Shown here piece after piece: positions 33,671 to 44,018 of a stretch of 64,000 bases of DNA; positions within the stretch are counted from its first letter, which is position 1, and each line of letters starts with the position of its first letter. The DNA is from Ailurus styani (taxonomy: Eukaryota > Chordata > Mammalia > Carnivora > Ailuridae). The notes under the pieces are model-generated. The model was not told the DNA's origin and did not search any database. It saw only the letters and a list, made by a program, of their open reading frames with translations. Where the stretch lies: contig LNAC01000376.1 of NCBI GenBank assembly GCA_002007465.1, positions 62,001-126,000 on the forward strand, read 5' to 3'. The position numbers and the translations under genes are program-made.

Positions 33671-35660
33671 GTTTTTTTTTACTGAAGTATAATTGACATA
33701 CAATGTTATCTTAGTTTCAGGTGTACAACATAGTGATTCATAAAGTCTATACATTATTCAGTGCTCACCACAGTCAGTGTAGTCACTGTTTACATATAAT
33801 GTTATTACAATATAATCAACTATATTCCCTATGCTGTTCTTTTCATCCCTCTGACTTTTCACACTAGCTGCACCATGTTACATTCTCACCAGCAGTGCAC
33901 AAGCGTTCCCTTTCCTTCACATTCTCATCAACAGTTGTTATTTCTTGGTTTTTGATACTAGTTTTTCTGACTGATATGCAGTGATGACATCTTACTGTGT
34001 TTTTTTTAAGATTTTATTTATTTATTTGACAGAGTGAGACACAGCAAGAGAGGGAACAAGCAGGGGGAGTGAGAAAGGGAGAAGCAGACTTCCCGCTGAG
34101 CAGGGAGCCTGACTTGGGGCTTGATCCCAGGACCCTGGGATCATGACCTGAGCTGAAGGCAGACATTTAACAACTAAGCCACCCAGGCGCCCCATACTGT
34201 GGTTTTGATTTGCATTTCTCTGATGATGAGTGATATTGAGCCTTTTCATGTGTCTGTTGGTCAACTGGATATCTTCTTGGGAAAAATGTCTATTCAGATC
34301 TTCTGCCCATATTTAATTACATTATTTGTGGCTTTTTGGGGTATTGAGTATATAAGTTCTTTACATATTTTAGATATTAGCCCCTTATCAGATATGCCAT
34401 TTGCAAGCATCTTCTCCCATTCAGTAAGTTGCCTTTTGGTTTTTGGATGGTTTCCTTCCCTGAATAGCTTTAATTTTTTGTTTTGGGGGTAGTTCCATGG
34501 GTTTATTTTTTGTTTTCATTTCCCTTTCCTGTGGAGATATATCCGTAAATATGTTACTGAGGCTGATGTCTAAGAGATACTGCCTTTGTTTTCATTTCAT
34601 AGTTTTACAGTTTCAGGTCTCACATTTAGGTCTTTAATCCATTTTGATTTTGTGGGTATGGTGTAAGAAAGTGGTCCAATTTCATTCTTTTGCATGTAGC
34701 TGTCCAGTTTTCCCAACACAGTTTATTAAAGAGACTGACTTTGCCCTATTGTATATTCTTCCTCCTTTGTTATAGATTAATTTCCCATATACATGTGGAT
34801 TTATCTTTGGGCTCTCTGTCCTGTTCTGTTGATCTCTGTGTCTGTTTTCGTGCCAGTACTCTTTTGATTACTGTAGCACTGTGGTCTAACCTGAAATGTG
34901 GGGTTGTGATACCTCTGGCTTTGTCCTTTCTCAAGATTGCTTTGGCTCTTCAGGGTCTTTTATGGTTCCACACAAATTTTAGTATTATTTCTTCTAGTTT
35001 TGTGAAAAATACCATTAGTATTTTGATAGAGGTTGCATTGCATCTGTAGATTGCTTTAGTAGTATAGATATTTTAACAATATTAATTTTTCCAATCTATG
35101 AGCATGGTGTATTTCTCCATTTGTTTGTGTCATCTTCAGTTTCTTTCATCATTGTCTTGTAGTTTTCAGAGTATAAGTGTTTTACATCCTTGGTTAATTT
35201 ATTTCTAGATATTTTATTCCTTTTAATGCAGTTGTAAATGGGATTGTTTTCTTAATTTCTCTCTCTCCTAGTTTGTTATTAGTGTACAGAAATGCAAAAG
35301 ATTTCCTTGTATTAATTTTGTATCCTGCAATTTTACTAAATTCATTTGTTCTAATAGTTTTTTGTGGAATCTTTAGGGTTTTTTTTTAATTTAGTATCAT
35401 GTCATCTGCAAATAGTGACAGTTTTACTTTTTCCTTACCAATTTTGATGCATTCTATTTCTTTTTCATGTCTGATTGTTGTGTCTAGGACTTCCAGTCTG
35501 TGTTGATTAAAAGTGGTGAGAGTGAACATCCTTGTCTTATTCCTGATCTTAGAGGAAAATCTTTCAGTTTTTCACCACTGAGTATGTTGGCTATGAGTTT
35601 CTCATATATTGCTTTATTATGTTGAAGTATGTTCCCTCTAAACCCATTTTGTTGAGAGTG
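33671..35660 (-). mobile_element. L1 ORF2 C-terminal half and 3' UTR, 2 kb
   Basis: Reads in reverse as L1: 3' UTR 'gtttcaggtgtacaacatag', the ORF2 C-terminal part 'ggttttgatttgcatttctc', then toward the reverse transcriptase region 'agtttattaaagagactgac', 'ttctgttgatctctgtgtct', 'tcatgtcatctgcaaatagt' and 'gttccctctaaacccatttt'. A CAN-SINE splits it at 34001-34192. The part around 33800-33870 appears shortened relative to a full 3' region. Stops and frameshifts break the frame. Plus-strand frames at 34199 and 34690 are antisense shadows. Confidence 0.92.
34001..34192 (-). mobile_element. CAN-SINE inserted in L1, arctoid-type
   Basis: T-rich tail, 'gacagagtgagacacagcaa' and 'gatcatgacctgagctgaag', with head 'agccacccaggcgccc'. 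Short flanking duplication around actgtg (33994-33999 and 34196-34201). The inserted element splits the L1. Confidence 0.93.
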
Positions 35661-36284
35661 TCCTCAAGCACCATTGTTCCTGTAGAAACCTGCCAAAGAT
35701 CCCTGCCCCTCTGGCCATGTACTAAGATTAGCCAATAAATCTCCTTCACACATGCCTCAGGTACTTTCCAAACTGCTGCTTCTCTGCTGTGCATCATACT
35801 GAGTATTTAGTGTGCTGACTCTTTAAGGGTAGAAACTTGTTTTCCTATTACCCTCCAGCTCTCCTGGAGTTAAGCCCCACCAATTATTAAAGTTCTTGGA
35901 GTTGAGTCCTACTGATTTTCTTTTCTTTTCTTTTCTTAAGAGAGAGAGGGAGAGACACCACAAATGGGGGGGGGATACAGAGGGAGAGGAAGAGAGTATC
36001 TTAAGCAGGCTCTACTACCATCATGGAGCCCAATGTGGGGCTTGATCTCACAACCCTGAGATCATGACCTGAGCCAAAATCATGAGTCAGATGCTTAACT
36101 GACTGAGCCATCAAGGCTCCCCAAGTCCTGCTGATTTTCAAAGCCAGATTTTATAGGGACTTACCTTCCCAGTGTGGGTCCTCAGGGCTGGGGGTGAAGA
36201 TCTGTTCTGCTAGTTTTCAGGTTGTTTTTAGAGGGGCTTGAAAGTAGATGTAGGTGTTGCCTCAGTGTGTCTGTGGAATGATCT
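35661..36284. mobile_element. Unassigned retroelement-like sequence around a SINE
   Basis: 'ccaataaatctccttcacac' and 'gtgctgactctttaagggta' then 'tctcctggagttaagcccca', continuing after the SINE with 'ttccc agtgtgggtcctca', resemble an old ERV-like LTR or leader. I cannot name the family. No coding remnant was identified. Confidence 0.45.
35921..36122 (-). mobile_element. CAN-SINE, diverged
   Basis: (TTTTC)n-type tail at left, a run of G near 35967, and head 'gagccatcaaggctcccc'. The 17-bp duplication gagtcctactgattttc (35904-35920) and aagtcctgctgattttc (36123-36139) differs at two bases. Confidence 0.93.
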
Positions 36285-36667
36285 TCTTAAAAGATTTATT
36301 ATTTTAGGGGCACCAGGGTGGCTCAGTGGTTTAAGCCTCTGCCTTCGGCTCAGGTCATGATCTCAGGGTCCTGGGATTGAGCCCCACATTGGGTTCTCTT
36401 CTCAGCAGGGAGCCTGCTTCCCCCTCTCTCTCTGCCTACTTGTAATCTCTCTCTGTCAAATAAACACATAAAATCTTTTTTTAAAAAGATTTATTATTTT
36501 AGAGAAAGTGCAGGAGGAAGGACAGAGGGAGAGGGAGAGAGAATCTCAAGCTGACTCCTTACTGAGCAGGGTGCCCGATGTGGGGCTCAGTCCCATGACC
36601 CTGAGATCATGACCTAAGCCAAAATCAAGATTCAGGTGCTTAACTGACTGAGCTGCCCAGGTGCCCC
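36285..36667 (-). mobile_element. CAN-SINE (host of a nested SINE)
   Basis: Tail 36285-36306 plus body 36502-36667, ending 'gagctgcccaggtgcccct'. A plus-strand SINE is inserted in its A-rich 3' end. Confidence 0.93.
36307..36483 (+). mobile_element. CAN-SINE nested inside another CAN-SINE
   Basis: Head 'ggggcaccagggtggctcag', young mustelid-type body, tail 'aacacataaaatcttttttt'. The perfect 18-bp target duplication aaaagatttattatttta (36289-36306 and 36484-36501) is itself the host SINE's tail. Confidence 0.97.
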
Positions 36668-36815
36668 TATAATTGATATTTAATGTTGATTTCATATACA
36701 GCAGTCTTGTTGAATTCTACTAATTTGTCTATCGATTATTTTGGATCTTCTGTGTATATACGTAATTATATCATTTGTAAATGGCACTTTGATTTCCTCC
36801 TTTGTACTGCAGCCT
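36668..36815 (-). mobile_element. Old L1 ORF2 fragment
   Basis: 'gcagtcttgttgaattctac' then 'tatatcatttgtaaatggca' is the reversed L1 ORF2 reverse-transcriptase region, more diverged than 33671-35660. Confidence 0.65.
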
Positions 36816-36889
36816 AAAGGCTCCCAAGTTGTCTATCCTTCTAGATACTAGCTATGTCTTTGTACTTGTATAGAAGTGTACATAATTTC

Positions 36890-37370
36890 TAAGCAAGTTT
36901 TTATGGAGTGATGACATATACAGAAAAAAATACATAAATCATAATTATGCAAGTCGATGAATTGTCACAAAGAAAACACACCCATGTGACCACCACCCAA
37001 AACAAGAAAAAGACCATTACCAGCACATCAGAAGCCCCTTCCATACTACTTCCCAGTTCTTAACCTAAGCTTTTTTTCCCAAAGTAACCAGTATCCTGTT
37101 TTCTAAAACTATAGCTTGGTTTTACCTTTTTGTAAACTTCACATATATGCAAAGTTATAGTACTTAATCTTTTTTTCCTACATTTTTAAGTGCTTAATCT
37201 TTTGTGTTGACTTCTTTCTCAGTCTTGGGAAGTATCCTTGGTGTATAGCTATTCATTTATATTGCTGTGCAGTATTCCATTATAATCTAACATGTTGACA
37301 CTTTGGTAGTTTCCAGTTGGAGATTAATAAGAAAAACAGTATGAGCATTCTCATACATGTCTCTTAGTAT
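36890..37370 (-). mobile_element. Old L1M 3' UTR
   Basis: 'gaattgtcacaaagaaaaca', 'cccatgtgaccaccacccaa', 'tgctgtgcagtattccatta' and 'tgacactttggtagtttcca' follow the reversed L1MC/L1ME 3' UTR. Confidence 0.75.
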
Positions 37371-37711
37371 ATGTATCTACATGTTTCTCTTCAATAATGA
37401 AGAGAATGGAAATTCTAGATTAATAGAATAAAGAGGAAAACACATAAGATCTCAGTAAGGACAGTGAAAGTGTCATAAAATAATGACTCAGATCCCAACA
37501 GGCAGAGTTTTTCTGCATTTATGCTTCCAGGCGTGTGTAATCAGCCTTGGAGAAACTGCAGCAGTCCTGGCCATGCTGGTTCCATCATTTGCTGGATAAC
37601 TACATTCATTCAGTAAATATGTATAGACGTCCCATTAAGTGCCTTGTATGGTTTTAGACTGAGGAGCCAATGATGACTAAAATGTAGTCCATTACTTTAA
37701 GTTGCCTGCAG
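37371..37711. other. Unassigned stretch
   Basis: A weak L2-like piece near 37600-37680 ('cattcattcagtaaatatgt'); otherwise nothing recognised. Confidence 0.4.
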
Positions 37712-37729
37712 CTCATCACAGAGTTCTTT

Positions 37730-37917
37730 TTTTTTAAGATTTTATTTATTTATTTGACAGAGAGAGATTACAAGTAGGCAGAGAGGCAGGCAGAGAGAGA
37801 GGAGGAAGCAGGCTCCCTGCTGAGCAGAGAGCCCCATGCGGGCCTCAATCCCAGGACCCTGAGATAATGACCTGAGCCGAAGGCAGAGGCTTTAACCCAC
37901 TGAGCCACCCAGGCACA
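37730..37917 (-). mobile_element. CAN-SINE, young mustelid-type (head-to-head pair, left arm)
   Basis: T-rich tail, 'gattacaagtaggcagagag', and head 'gagccacccaggcacac'. The target duplication ctcatcacagagttcttt (37712-37729) and ctcaccacagagttcttt (37918-37935) differs at one base. Confidence 0.96.
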
Positions 37918-37950
37918 CTCACCACAGAGTTCTTTAAAGGGCCTTTATGG

Positions 37951-38097
37951 GGGGCGTCTGCGTGGCTCAGTTTTTAAGCATCTGCCTTCAGTCATGATCC
38001 CAAGGTCCTGGGATCAAGCCCCACGTTGGGCTCCCTGCTCTGTAGGAAGCCTGCAGCTCCCCTCTCCCAACTCTCCCTGCTTGTGTTCCCTCTCTTG

Positions 38098-38154
<57 letters not shown>

Positions 38155-38191
38155 AAACAAATAAAATCTTAAAAAAAATAAAAATAAAAAA
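37951..38191 (+). mobile_element. CAN-SINE with (TC)25 (head-to-head pair, right arm)
   Basis: Head 'ggggcgtctgcgtggctcag', arctoid-type body, pure (TC)25 at 38101-38150, and tail 'aaacaaataaaatct'. The 13-bp duplication agggcctttatgg (37938-37950) and agagcctttgtcg (38192-38204) is diverged. Confidence 0.95.
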
Positions 38192-38204
38192 AGAGCCTTT
38201 GTCG

Positions 38205-39499
38205 CTTCCCAAATGAGAAATACTAGCCAATCTACACTCCACGTGACCCCACCCAGATACTTTCTAACCTATGAAACTGTCTGTAGGTAGAATAACACAT
38301 TGATTTTATGAAGTTTCTAAAGATTTAAAGTGGATCAGTGATATTACATAAAGAAACAAAATTCTAATGCCAGAGTCGGTTCTTAGGGAAATTTAATAGA
38401 ACATGGGAAAACTGTGAAACAAGTAAACAAAAAAATATAAGAAAGGACAATGAGACAGAAGAAAGTCCATGTTATTTTGAAAAAGATTTTAAAATATCAA
38501 GGAAATACTATTAATGACCTTTGTCACCAGATAAATGTGAGAGAAGTGAAAAAGAGAAAAAGAAAAATACTCATATAATGATAGAAGTCAAAAAGACAGT
38601 ACAGGAAGGTTATGTATGTACTCAGTCTAGAACATATCTAAGTAGCGTAAGTGTGGAACTTTTGATGTAATCTTATAAATTGTTTATACCTCTAGTTTCA
38701 AAGTCCCAATTTTTAGAGGAAAAAAGCCTATTGCAGTCTCTCTGAAAAGTGCAGAAGTCTGAGTAACTTTTCAATGTTATGTAACATTTGGATAAAAGAT
38801 AATGTTTAGGATCCAAATTATTCAATAAATACATGGATTTCATGCTTGAGGAAAAAGAATCTCAACAGAGTATGTTTAAGATCTAAACAAAATTTCAAAT
38901 AAATTCAGAATCAGGTCTCAGCCCAGAAAAAGTATGGGATTAACCCCTGAAGTCTTTACATCAGATACTTGTTCTAACGCTACTAACTTGAAAAATCACA
39001 TAAAAACTTCATCTGCCTAAATGTAAATTGTGTTGTGTCTAAAATAGGCCTAATACTCTGAAAGGTTGTCCTTTATTTTCTAGACACAGCAACTGTTGTC
39101 CTTACAAAGTAGAGGTAGTAGCAATATCATACAAATTTAACAAATAAAAGCCACTCATGTGCTATGATAGCTCAGAGCCCTCAGTCCTTACCTCCAGCGA
39201 CTTAAATGGAAATTCTACAGCTAGTACCTTCCTTCCCTTCAGGAAGAAAGAATTAAAGAACTGTAACGAAGCACACATTGAAAACTACCCTTACCAATCC
39301 CTCAGGCTTTTGGACTTTTCTAGTCCACTCATAGCCCACCTGTACACATCTGAGATGAGCTGTGGAAAATGTCACTGCGATGGTATCAGGAATGCTGCCG
39401 TGTTTCCACTTTTACGCTCCATTAAGTACTCAGAACCTCCCTAAGGGCTGATTTTGTTGATCGCATGGATCCTCGTGTGAAAAACTTGTAGACTACATT
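38205..39499. other. Unassigned AT-rich stretch
   Basis: No repeat recognised with confidence; some of 38340-38640 could be very old L1. The 95-codon frame at 39157-39444 has no domain and no splice-site context. Confidence 0.4.
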
Positions 39500-39870
39500 C
39501 CTAAAACATGCAATTCACTTTTATATACTGTTGGTGGAAATATAAATCGGTGCAACATTTCCAAAGAGCAATAGTCAATGTAATATAGAATTTAAATACA
39601 CGTAGTCTTTGACCCGAAAATTCTACTTCTAGAAGTTTATCCTATAGATATCCTTTCATATATGCACAGAGATGTATGGTCAAAAATGTTTTTCCAGCAT
39701 TTCTTTAATAGCAAGAGAATGAAACAAGATACATGTCTATTCTCATTGGCTGAATTGATTATGGTAATCTTTAGAGTGTAATATCCTGTCATCTTTGAAA
39801 CGTATAAGGTAAAGCCATATGTGATGGCAAGGAAAGACGTAATGATAGAATATTTTTAGGTAGATTATAG
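39500..39870 (+). mobile_element. Old L1M 3' fragment
   Basis: 'tactgttggtggaaatataa', 'tttgacccgaaaattctact', 'tccagcatttctttaatagc' follow the L1M order of the 3' portion of ORF2 and UTR. Confidence 0.7.
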
Positions 39871-40073
39871 AACAGCCAGTGTGGTCTACATTTAGATAAA
39901 TGTCTATGTATCCCTTTATTTACTTATATGTGTAATAGATAATATACATAATCAATGGATGCTCTATTTGAGATTAGGAATATGTGGGAGATTGGCACAT
40001 TCTACTTCATATGCTTACATATTGCTTGAATATTCAATCAAAAGGTCACATGAGTTCTATAAATTTATTCTTG

Positions 40074-40254
40074 GGATGCCTGGGTGGCTCAGTCAGTGAG
40101 GCATCTGCCTTTGGTTTAGGTCATAATCCCAGGGTCCTGGCTCAGTAGGGAGCCTGCTTCTCCCTCTCCCTCTACCCCTTCCTCCAACTTGTGTTCTCTC
40201 TCACTCACTCTGCTCACTCTCTCTCTCTCTCAAATAAATAAATAATCTTTTAAA
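40074..40254 (+). mobile_element. CAN-SINE with internal deletion
   Basis: Head 'gggatgcctgggtggctcag'. The body jumps from 'cccagggtcctgg' to 'ctcagtagggagcctgcttc', losing about 30 bp. Likely duplication aaatttattcttg (40061-40073) and aaatatattcttt (40255-40267). Confidence 0.93.
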
Positions 40255-40267
40255 AAATATATTCTTT

Positions 40268-41556
40268 AAGGATCATTGTTCCAATTTGTCATGGCCATTT
40301 AAAAACATATCTTGTTTTACAATCACACATAAATCAGGAACACCGACAGATATTCTCCTCGGTCCAGATCATCAGCTAAGATTTATTCACAAGATTTATT
40401 CCACCCATTTTGGCTTCTTCCCAGTCAACTATCATTGACTCCTTGGGCCACCCTCCCACCCTCCCAGAGCACTGTGACACCATCATGGCTCATACTCTCC
40501 CTTCCCCTACTGTCTCCTACTTCCTATTGTTTCTTACCTAGCAAGTCTTAATGCCTTTCATAGTTACCTGACCAGCTCGATGTGCATTCCAGCCCAGACC
40601 TTTCTACTTCCTTTGGGATCTAACAGTGATCCAATGACACGAATAGAAATACATCAAATATATAAAGCACCAGCCCTTTAATACAGACCTATAGTTCTTA
40701 CCAAATATTCAAGTTTTCACCTAACTTCCCTGGCCACCTTGCAACTGGGCAGAGCCAAAACTGACTAGATCTGGGCAATGGACTGTGAGCAAAAGTGGTG
40801 ATTTATGGGCTGAGATGATGAAAAGTTGCTTTGGGACCCTCCGCCTTCTTGTCTTCTGTTATGATGCTCCAGGACAGTAAGACAGCAGTAGACTGTTTCC
40901 TCTTCTCTTCCAGCTTCAAACTGTCACGTAGGTGCTTCTCATGGGGGAAATCAAATCGAAACCCTGTTCACAAGAGAATGTGGGAAATAGAGTTCCTAAG
41001 ATTCCACCCTTGGGATATAGGAGAGAGCTTAGAAGGGCACACACAGTATATACACCAACAAAAAGGATTGCCCAGGAGTGATAGCTTTTCTTATGAACAG
41101 AAAGAAGGGGTCCAAACTTACTCCCATTAGAGCAGTGCTCTCCTGCATTTGCATACCAAACTTTCCTGAGTGGGTGAAGAATAGTGTGATGTTATAGCAA
41201 ATGAGCCAGGAACTCACACCAAAGAATGTTTACTCATGAGATCATTGTTGAGACAAAAAATAAATGTTGAGAACCACGGGACTGGAAAATCTGGAAGCAC
41301 ATCTTTAAGCTTCCTACCCCAGCTCCATAGCAATGTGAAAAGCACGTCTTCAAAGATACATTCTAATCAAATCAAGCCAAAGGTAACGATCATACTTTAA
41401 ACCCAAGAGCGTGAGCTCTCTTTATCTCCCATAACAGAATATTTTGGGTCTTGGGAATGAGATCATTTGAGATTCTGTCAAAATATGTGGCATCAAATTA
41501 ATCTTGATTTAGTCTCTTAACTAAACTAACACGGGAATTGATTCTTTCTGCATACT
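40268..41556. other. Unassigned, one old repeat
   Basis: 40715-40860 ('gggcaatggactgtgagcaa' then 'aagtggtgatttatgggctg') resembles the unassigned repeat at 24650-24830. The 99-codon frame at 40831-41130 begins inside it and is not supported. Confidence 0.4.
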
Positions 41557-41570
41557 TCAGAGCCATTTTT

Positions 41571-41777
41571 TTAAAAGATTTTTTTTATTTATTTATTTTA
41601 TTTGACACAGAGAGAGAGATCACAAGTAGGCAGAGAGGCAGGCAGAGAGACAGGGAGAGGAGGAAGCAGGCTCCCCGCTGAGCAGAGAGCCCGATGCGGG
41701 CCTTGATCCCAGGACTCTGAGATCATGACCTGAGCCGAAAGCAGAGGCTTTAACCCACTGAGCCACCCAGGCGCCCA
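41571..41777 (-). mobile_element. CAN-SINE, full length, young mustelid-type
   Basis: T-rich tail, 'gatcacaagtaggcagagag', 'gatcatgacctgagccgaaa', and head 'gagccacccaggcgccca'. The 14-bp perfect duplication tcagagccattttt is at 41557-41570 and 41778-41791. Confidence 0.97.
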
Positions 41778-41791
41778 TCAGAGCCATTTTT

Positions 41792-42091
41792 CATTGTCGT
41801 GAACGTGTAAGCATTCCTGCCCTCTCGGCCGCCACCCTTAGTGTTAGCCCTTTCAGTAATAGAACAGGACATGCACTCATTAGAAGGTGGTAGGAATTCA
41901 GTCAGTCATTTTTAGGTCCACCTTGCACTCCTTCTGGCTTCTGAGAGGCAGCAAAGTAAGCCTGATTTCATTTTGTCCCCTTTCAAAAGGATGTTCAGCA
42001 ATTTAAATATTATGTTTTTATTATCCGTATCTGAGTACGTCCCTTCCTTGTGTTAAATAGTTCTTTGCGTGCTTACGTTACCCTCATCCTG
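41792..42091. other. Unassigned stretch
   Basis: Single-copy-looking sequence between a SINE and a MIR; nothing recognised. Confidence 0.35.
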
Positions 42092-42356
42092 GAGGCAGTA
42101 GGGCACAGAGTTTAAGCACACGGGATGGGATCAGACTGTTTGGGTTTGAATTCGGCTTAACTACTGCTCACCATGTCACCTTGGGCAAGTTCCTTGATCT
42201 TTCTTTACCTTGATTACTTCACCTCTTAAATGGGAAGACTAGTATCTATCTCATGGGACTGCTTCAGTTATTAAATGAGTTAACACGGTTAATGGCTCTG
42301 ACAACAGAGCCAAGCATGTAGAAAGAGCCCAAGAATATTAACAATTATTGTCATTC
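42092..42356 (+). mobile_element. MIR, nearly full length
   Basis: 'ggaggcagtagggcacagag', 'gtttgggtttgaattcggct', 'ccatgtcaccttgggcaagt', 'tcacctcttaaatgggaaga' and 'agttattaaatgagttaaca' cover the MIR head, core and 3' region in order. Confidence 0.85.
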
Positions 42357-42544
42357 AGTGATATAGTTCACCCACGGGACTAGTCAAAACTGCTGTACCC
42401 TCTCTTTGAACCTTTCTTACTCCATACACTGCCAGTGGCTCTGAGAATCTCTCTGTGCATCATAGTGTGAGACTTGTGAGCCTGGCGATTTGAACCTTAC
42501 CCCGATCATCAGGAGACATTATTTTATCTGAAAAAGAAATCAAA

Positions 42545-42905
42545 GAATCCCAATTCCAGTAGCATCAAAGACAATAAAATACTTAAGAATTAATTAAACC
42601 AATGAAGTGAAAATCTATACACTGAAAATGGTAAGACATGAATGAAAGAAATTGAAGAAGATGCAAATAAATGGAAAGGTATCCTGTGTTTATGGACCGG
42701 AAGAATGAATATTGTCATAATGTCCATACTACCCAAAGCTATCTGTGGATTCAAGACCATCCCTACTAAGGTTCCACTGGCATTTTTTAAAGAAGTAGAA
42801 GAAGCAGTCCTGAAATGTAAATGGAATTCCAGAAGACCCCAGATAGCCAAAGCAACTCTGAACAAGAACAAAGTGGGAAGCATCACAGTTCCTGAGTTCT
42901 GCTGT
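42545..42905 (+). mobile_element. Internal L1 ORF2 fragment
   Basis: The frame 42642-42914 encodes an L1 ORF2 C-terminal-region segment: [19 protein letters not shown], then [20 protein letters not shown] and [10 protein letters not shown]. About 90 residues are open, but the element has neither the upstream reverse transcriptase region nor the ORF2 end, 3' UTR or poly-A tail. It is a relic, not a gene. Confidence 0.9.
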
Positions 42906-43009
42906 ATCTTATGAGCCCCCTTGGCACAAAGTGCCCGCAGAGCCCTCTGAAAGATGGATTACTTCCCCCACACAAATTAGAGGTCGACTTAAAGGCAGTT
43001 TCCCAGACA

Positions 43010-43612
43010 CGTCAGGCTCTCTCACTCCTCTGTGGGTCTACGTGTGCTGGCCCTCTGTCTGCTGTGTCCCTCATCCTTTTTTATCTGATTAACTCCTATT
43101 TATCCTTTAAGACTGCCTCCTATGAGAAGCCTTTGCTAACGTGCTCCCACCTACCATCTCTACTGGGCAACTTAGAACCAAGTTAACTGAGCTAGCCAGT
43201 GCTGCTCTTCCTTGTTTTCTATGCACTCCTCTGTCATTGCATTGATTTCCTATCTTTTTTTTAAGATTTCCTTATTTGGGGGGGGGATATGAGTGGGGGG
43301 AGGGACAGGAGGAGGGGCAGAGAGAATCTCAGGCAGACTTGCCACTGAGTATGGAGCCTTATGTGGGACTCGATCCCGGGATGCTGAGATCATGATCTGA
43401 GCTGAAATCAAGAGTCAGATGCTCAACTGACTGAGCCAACCAGATGCCCTTTATTTCCTATCTTGACACCATTTTCTTGTCTCCTTTCATTAGCAGCCTA
43501 TCCATTCATTCAGTGCAAGAACTTCTGCCTTTATTGCCTGCATAGGGAAGAATGTTTTGTGGAACAAAGTAGAAGGTCAATAGTCATTTGTGAATGAATG
43601 AATGAATGTCTA
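43010..43612 (+). mobile_element. L2 fragment split by a CAN-SINE
   Basis: 'taactcctatttatccttta agactg' with 'gagaagcctttgctaacgtg' and, after the SINE, 'ggtcaatagtcatttgtgaa tgaatgaatg' follow the L2 3' region to its terminal GAATGAATG. Confidence 0.75.
43257..43450 (-). mobile_element. CAN-SINE, diverged, inserted in L2
   Basis: T-rich tail, G-rich stretch near 43278, and head 'gagccaaccagatgccc'. The 14-bp duplication tgatttcctatctt (43243-43256) and ttatttcctatctt (43451-43464) has one mismatch. Confidence 0.94.
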
Positions 43613-43811
43613 CCGAATATATCATTCCTTTATCATTCTGAATCTGTGCATATCCAAGAAGGAGAATGCATTATCAGTGCCATGGAGAATAGATCATCCT
43701 AATCAGAGCAAGAAGGCAGAGACAACATGAAAATGTAGAAGTGAAAGATAGTGTGTCAGCAACTGCTATGTTATGGCTACCTGATAAGCAACCTCAGAAA
43801 TCTCAGTGATA

Positions 43812-44018
43812 TAGGGGAGCCTGGGTGGCTCAGTTGGTTAAGCATTGGACTCTTGGTTTCGTGATCTCAGGGTCATACAATCAAGCCCTGCGGACTCGGA
43901 GGTCAGCGTGGAGTCTGCTAGAGATTCTCTCTCCCTCTCCCACTGCCCCTCCCACTTGTGCATGTGCCCCCCCCCTCTCTCTCTCTCTCTCTAAAATAAA
44001 TAAATAAATGTTTTTTAA
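43812..44018 (+). mobile_element. CAN-SINE
   Basis: Head 'ggggagcctgggtggctcag', body lacking 'gctcaggtcat', CT run and 'aaataaataaataaatg' tail. The 14-bp duplication aaatctcagtgata (43798-43811) and aaatttcagtgata (44019-44032) has one mismatch. Flanks look like the unassigned old repeat of 32069-32560. Confidence 0.95.

Noticed and set aside
34690..35049. 119-codon plus-strand frame
   Set aside because: Antisense of the L1 ORF2 reverse-transcriptase region in 33671-35660.
39157..39444. 95-codon plus-strand frame in non-repeat DNA
   Set aside because: No homology recognised, no flanking exon signals, and length is within chance expectation for 64 kb.
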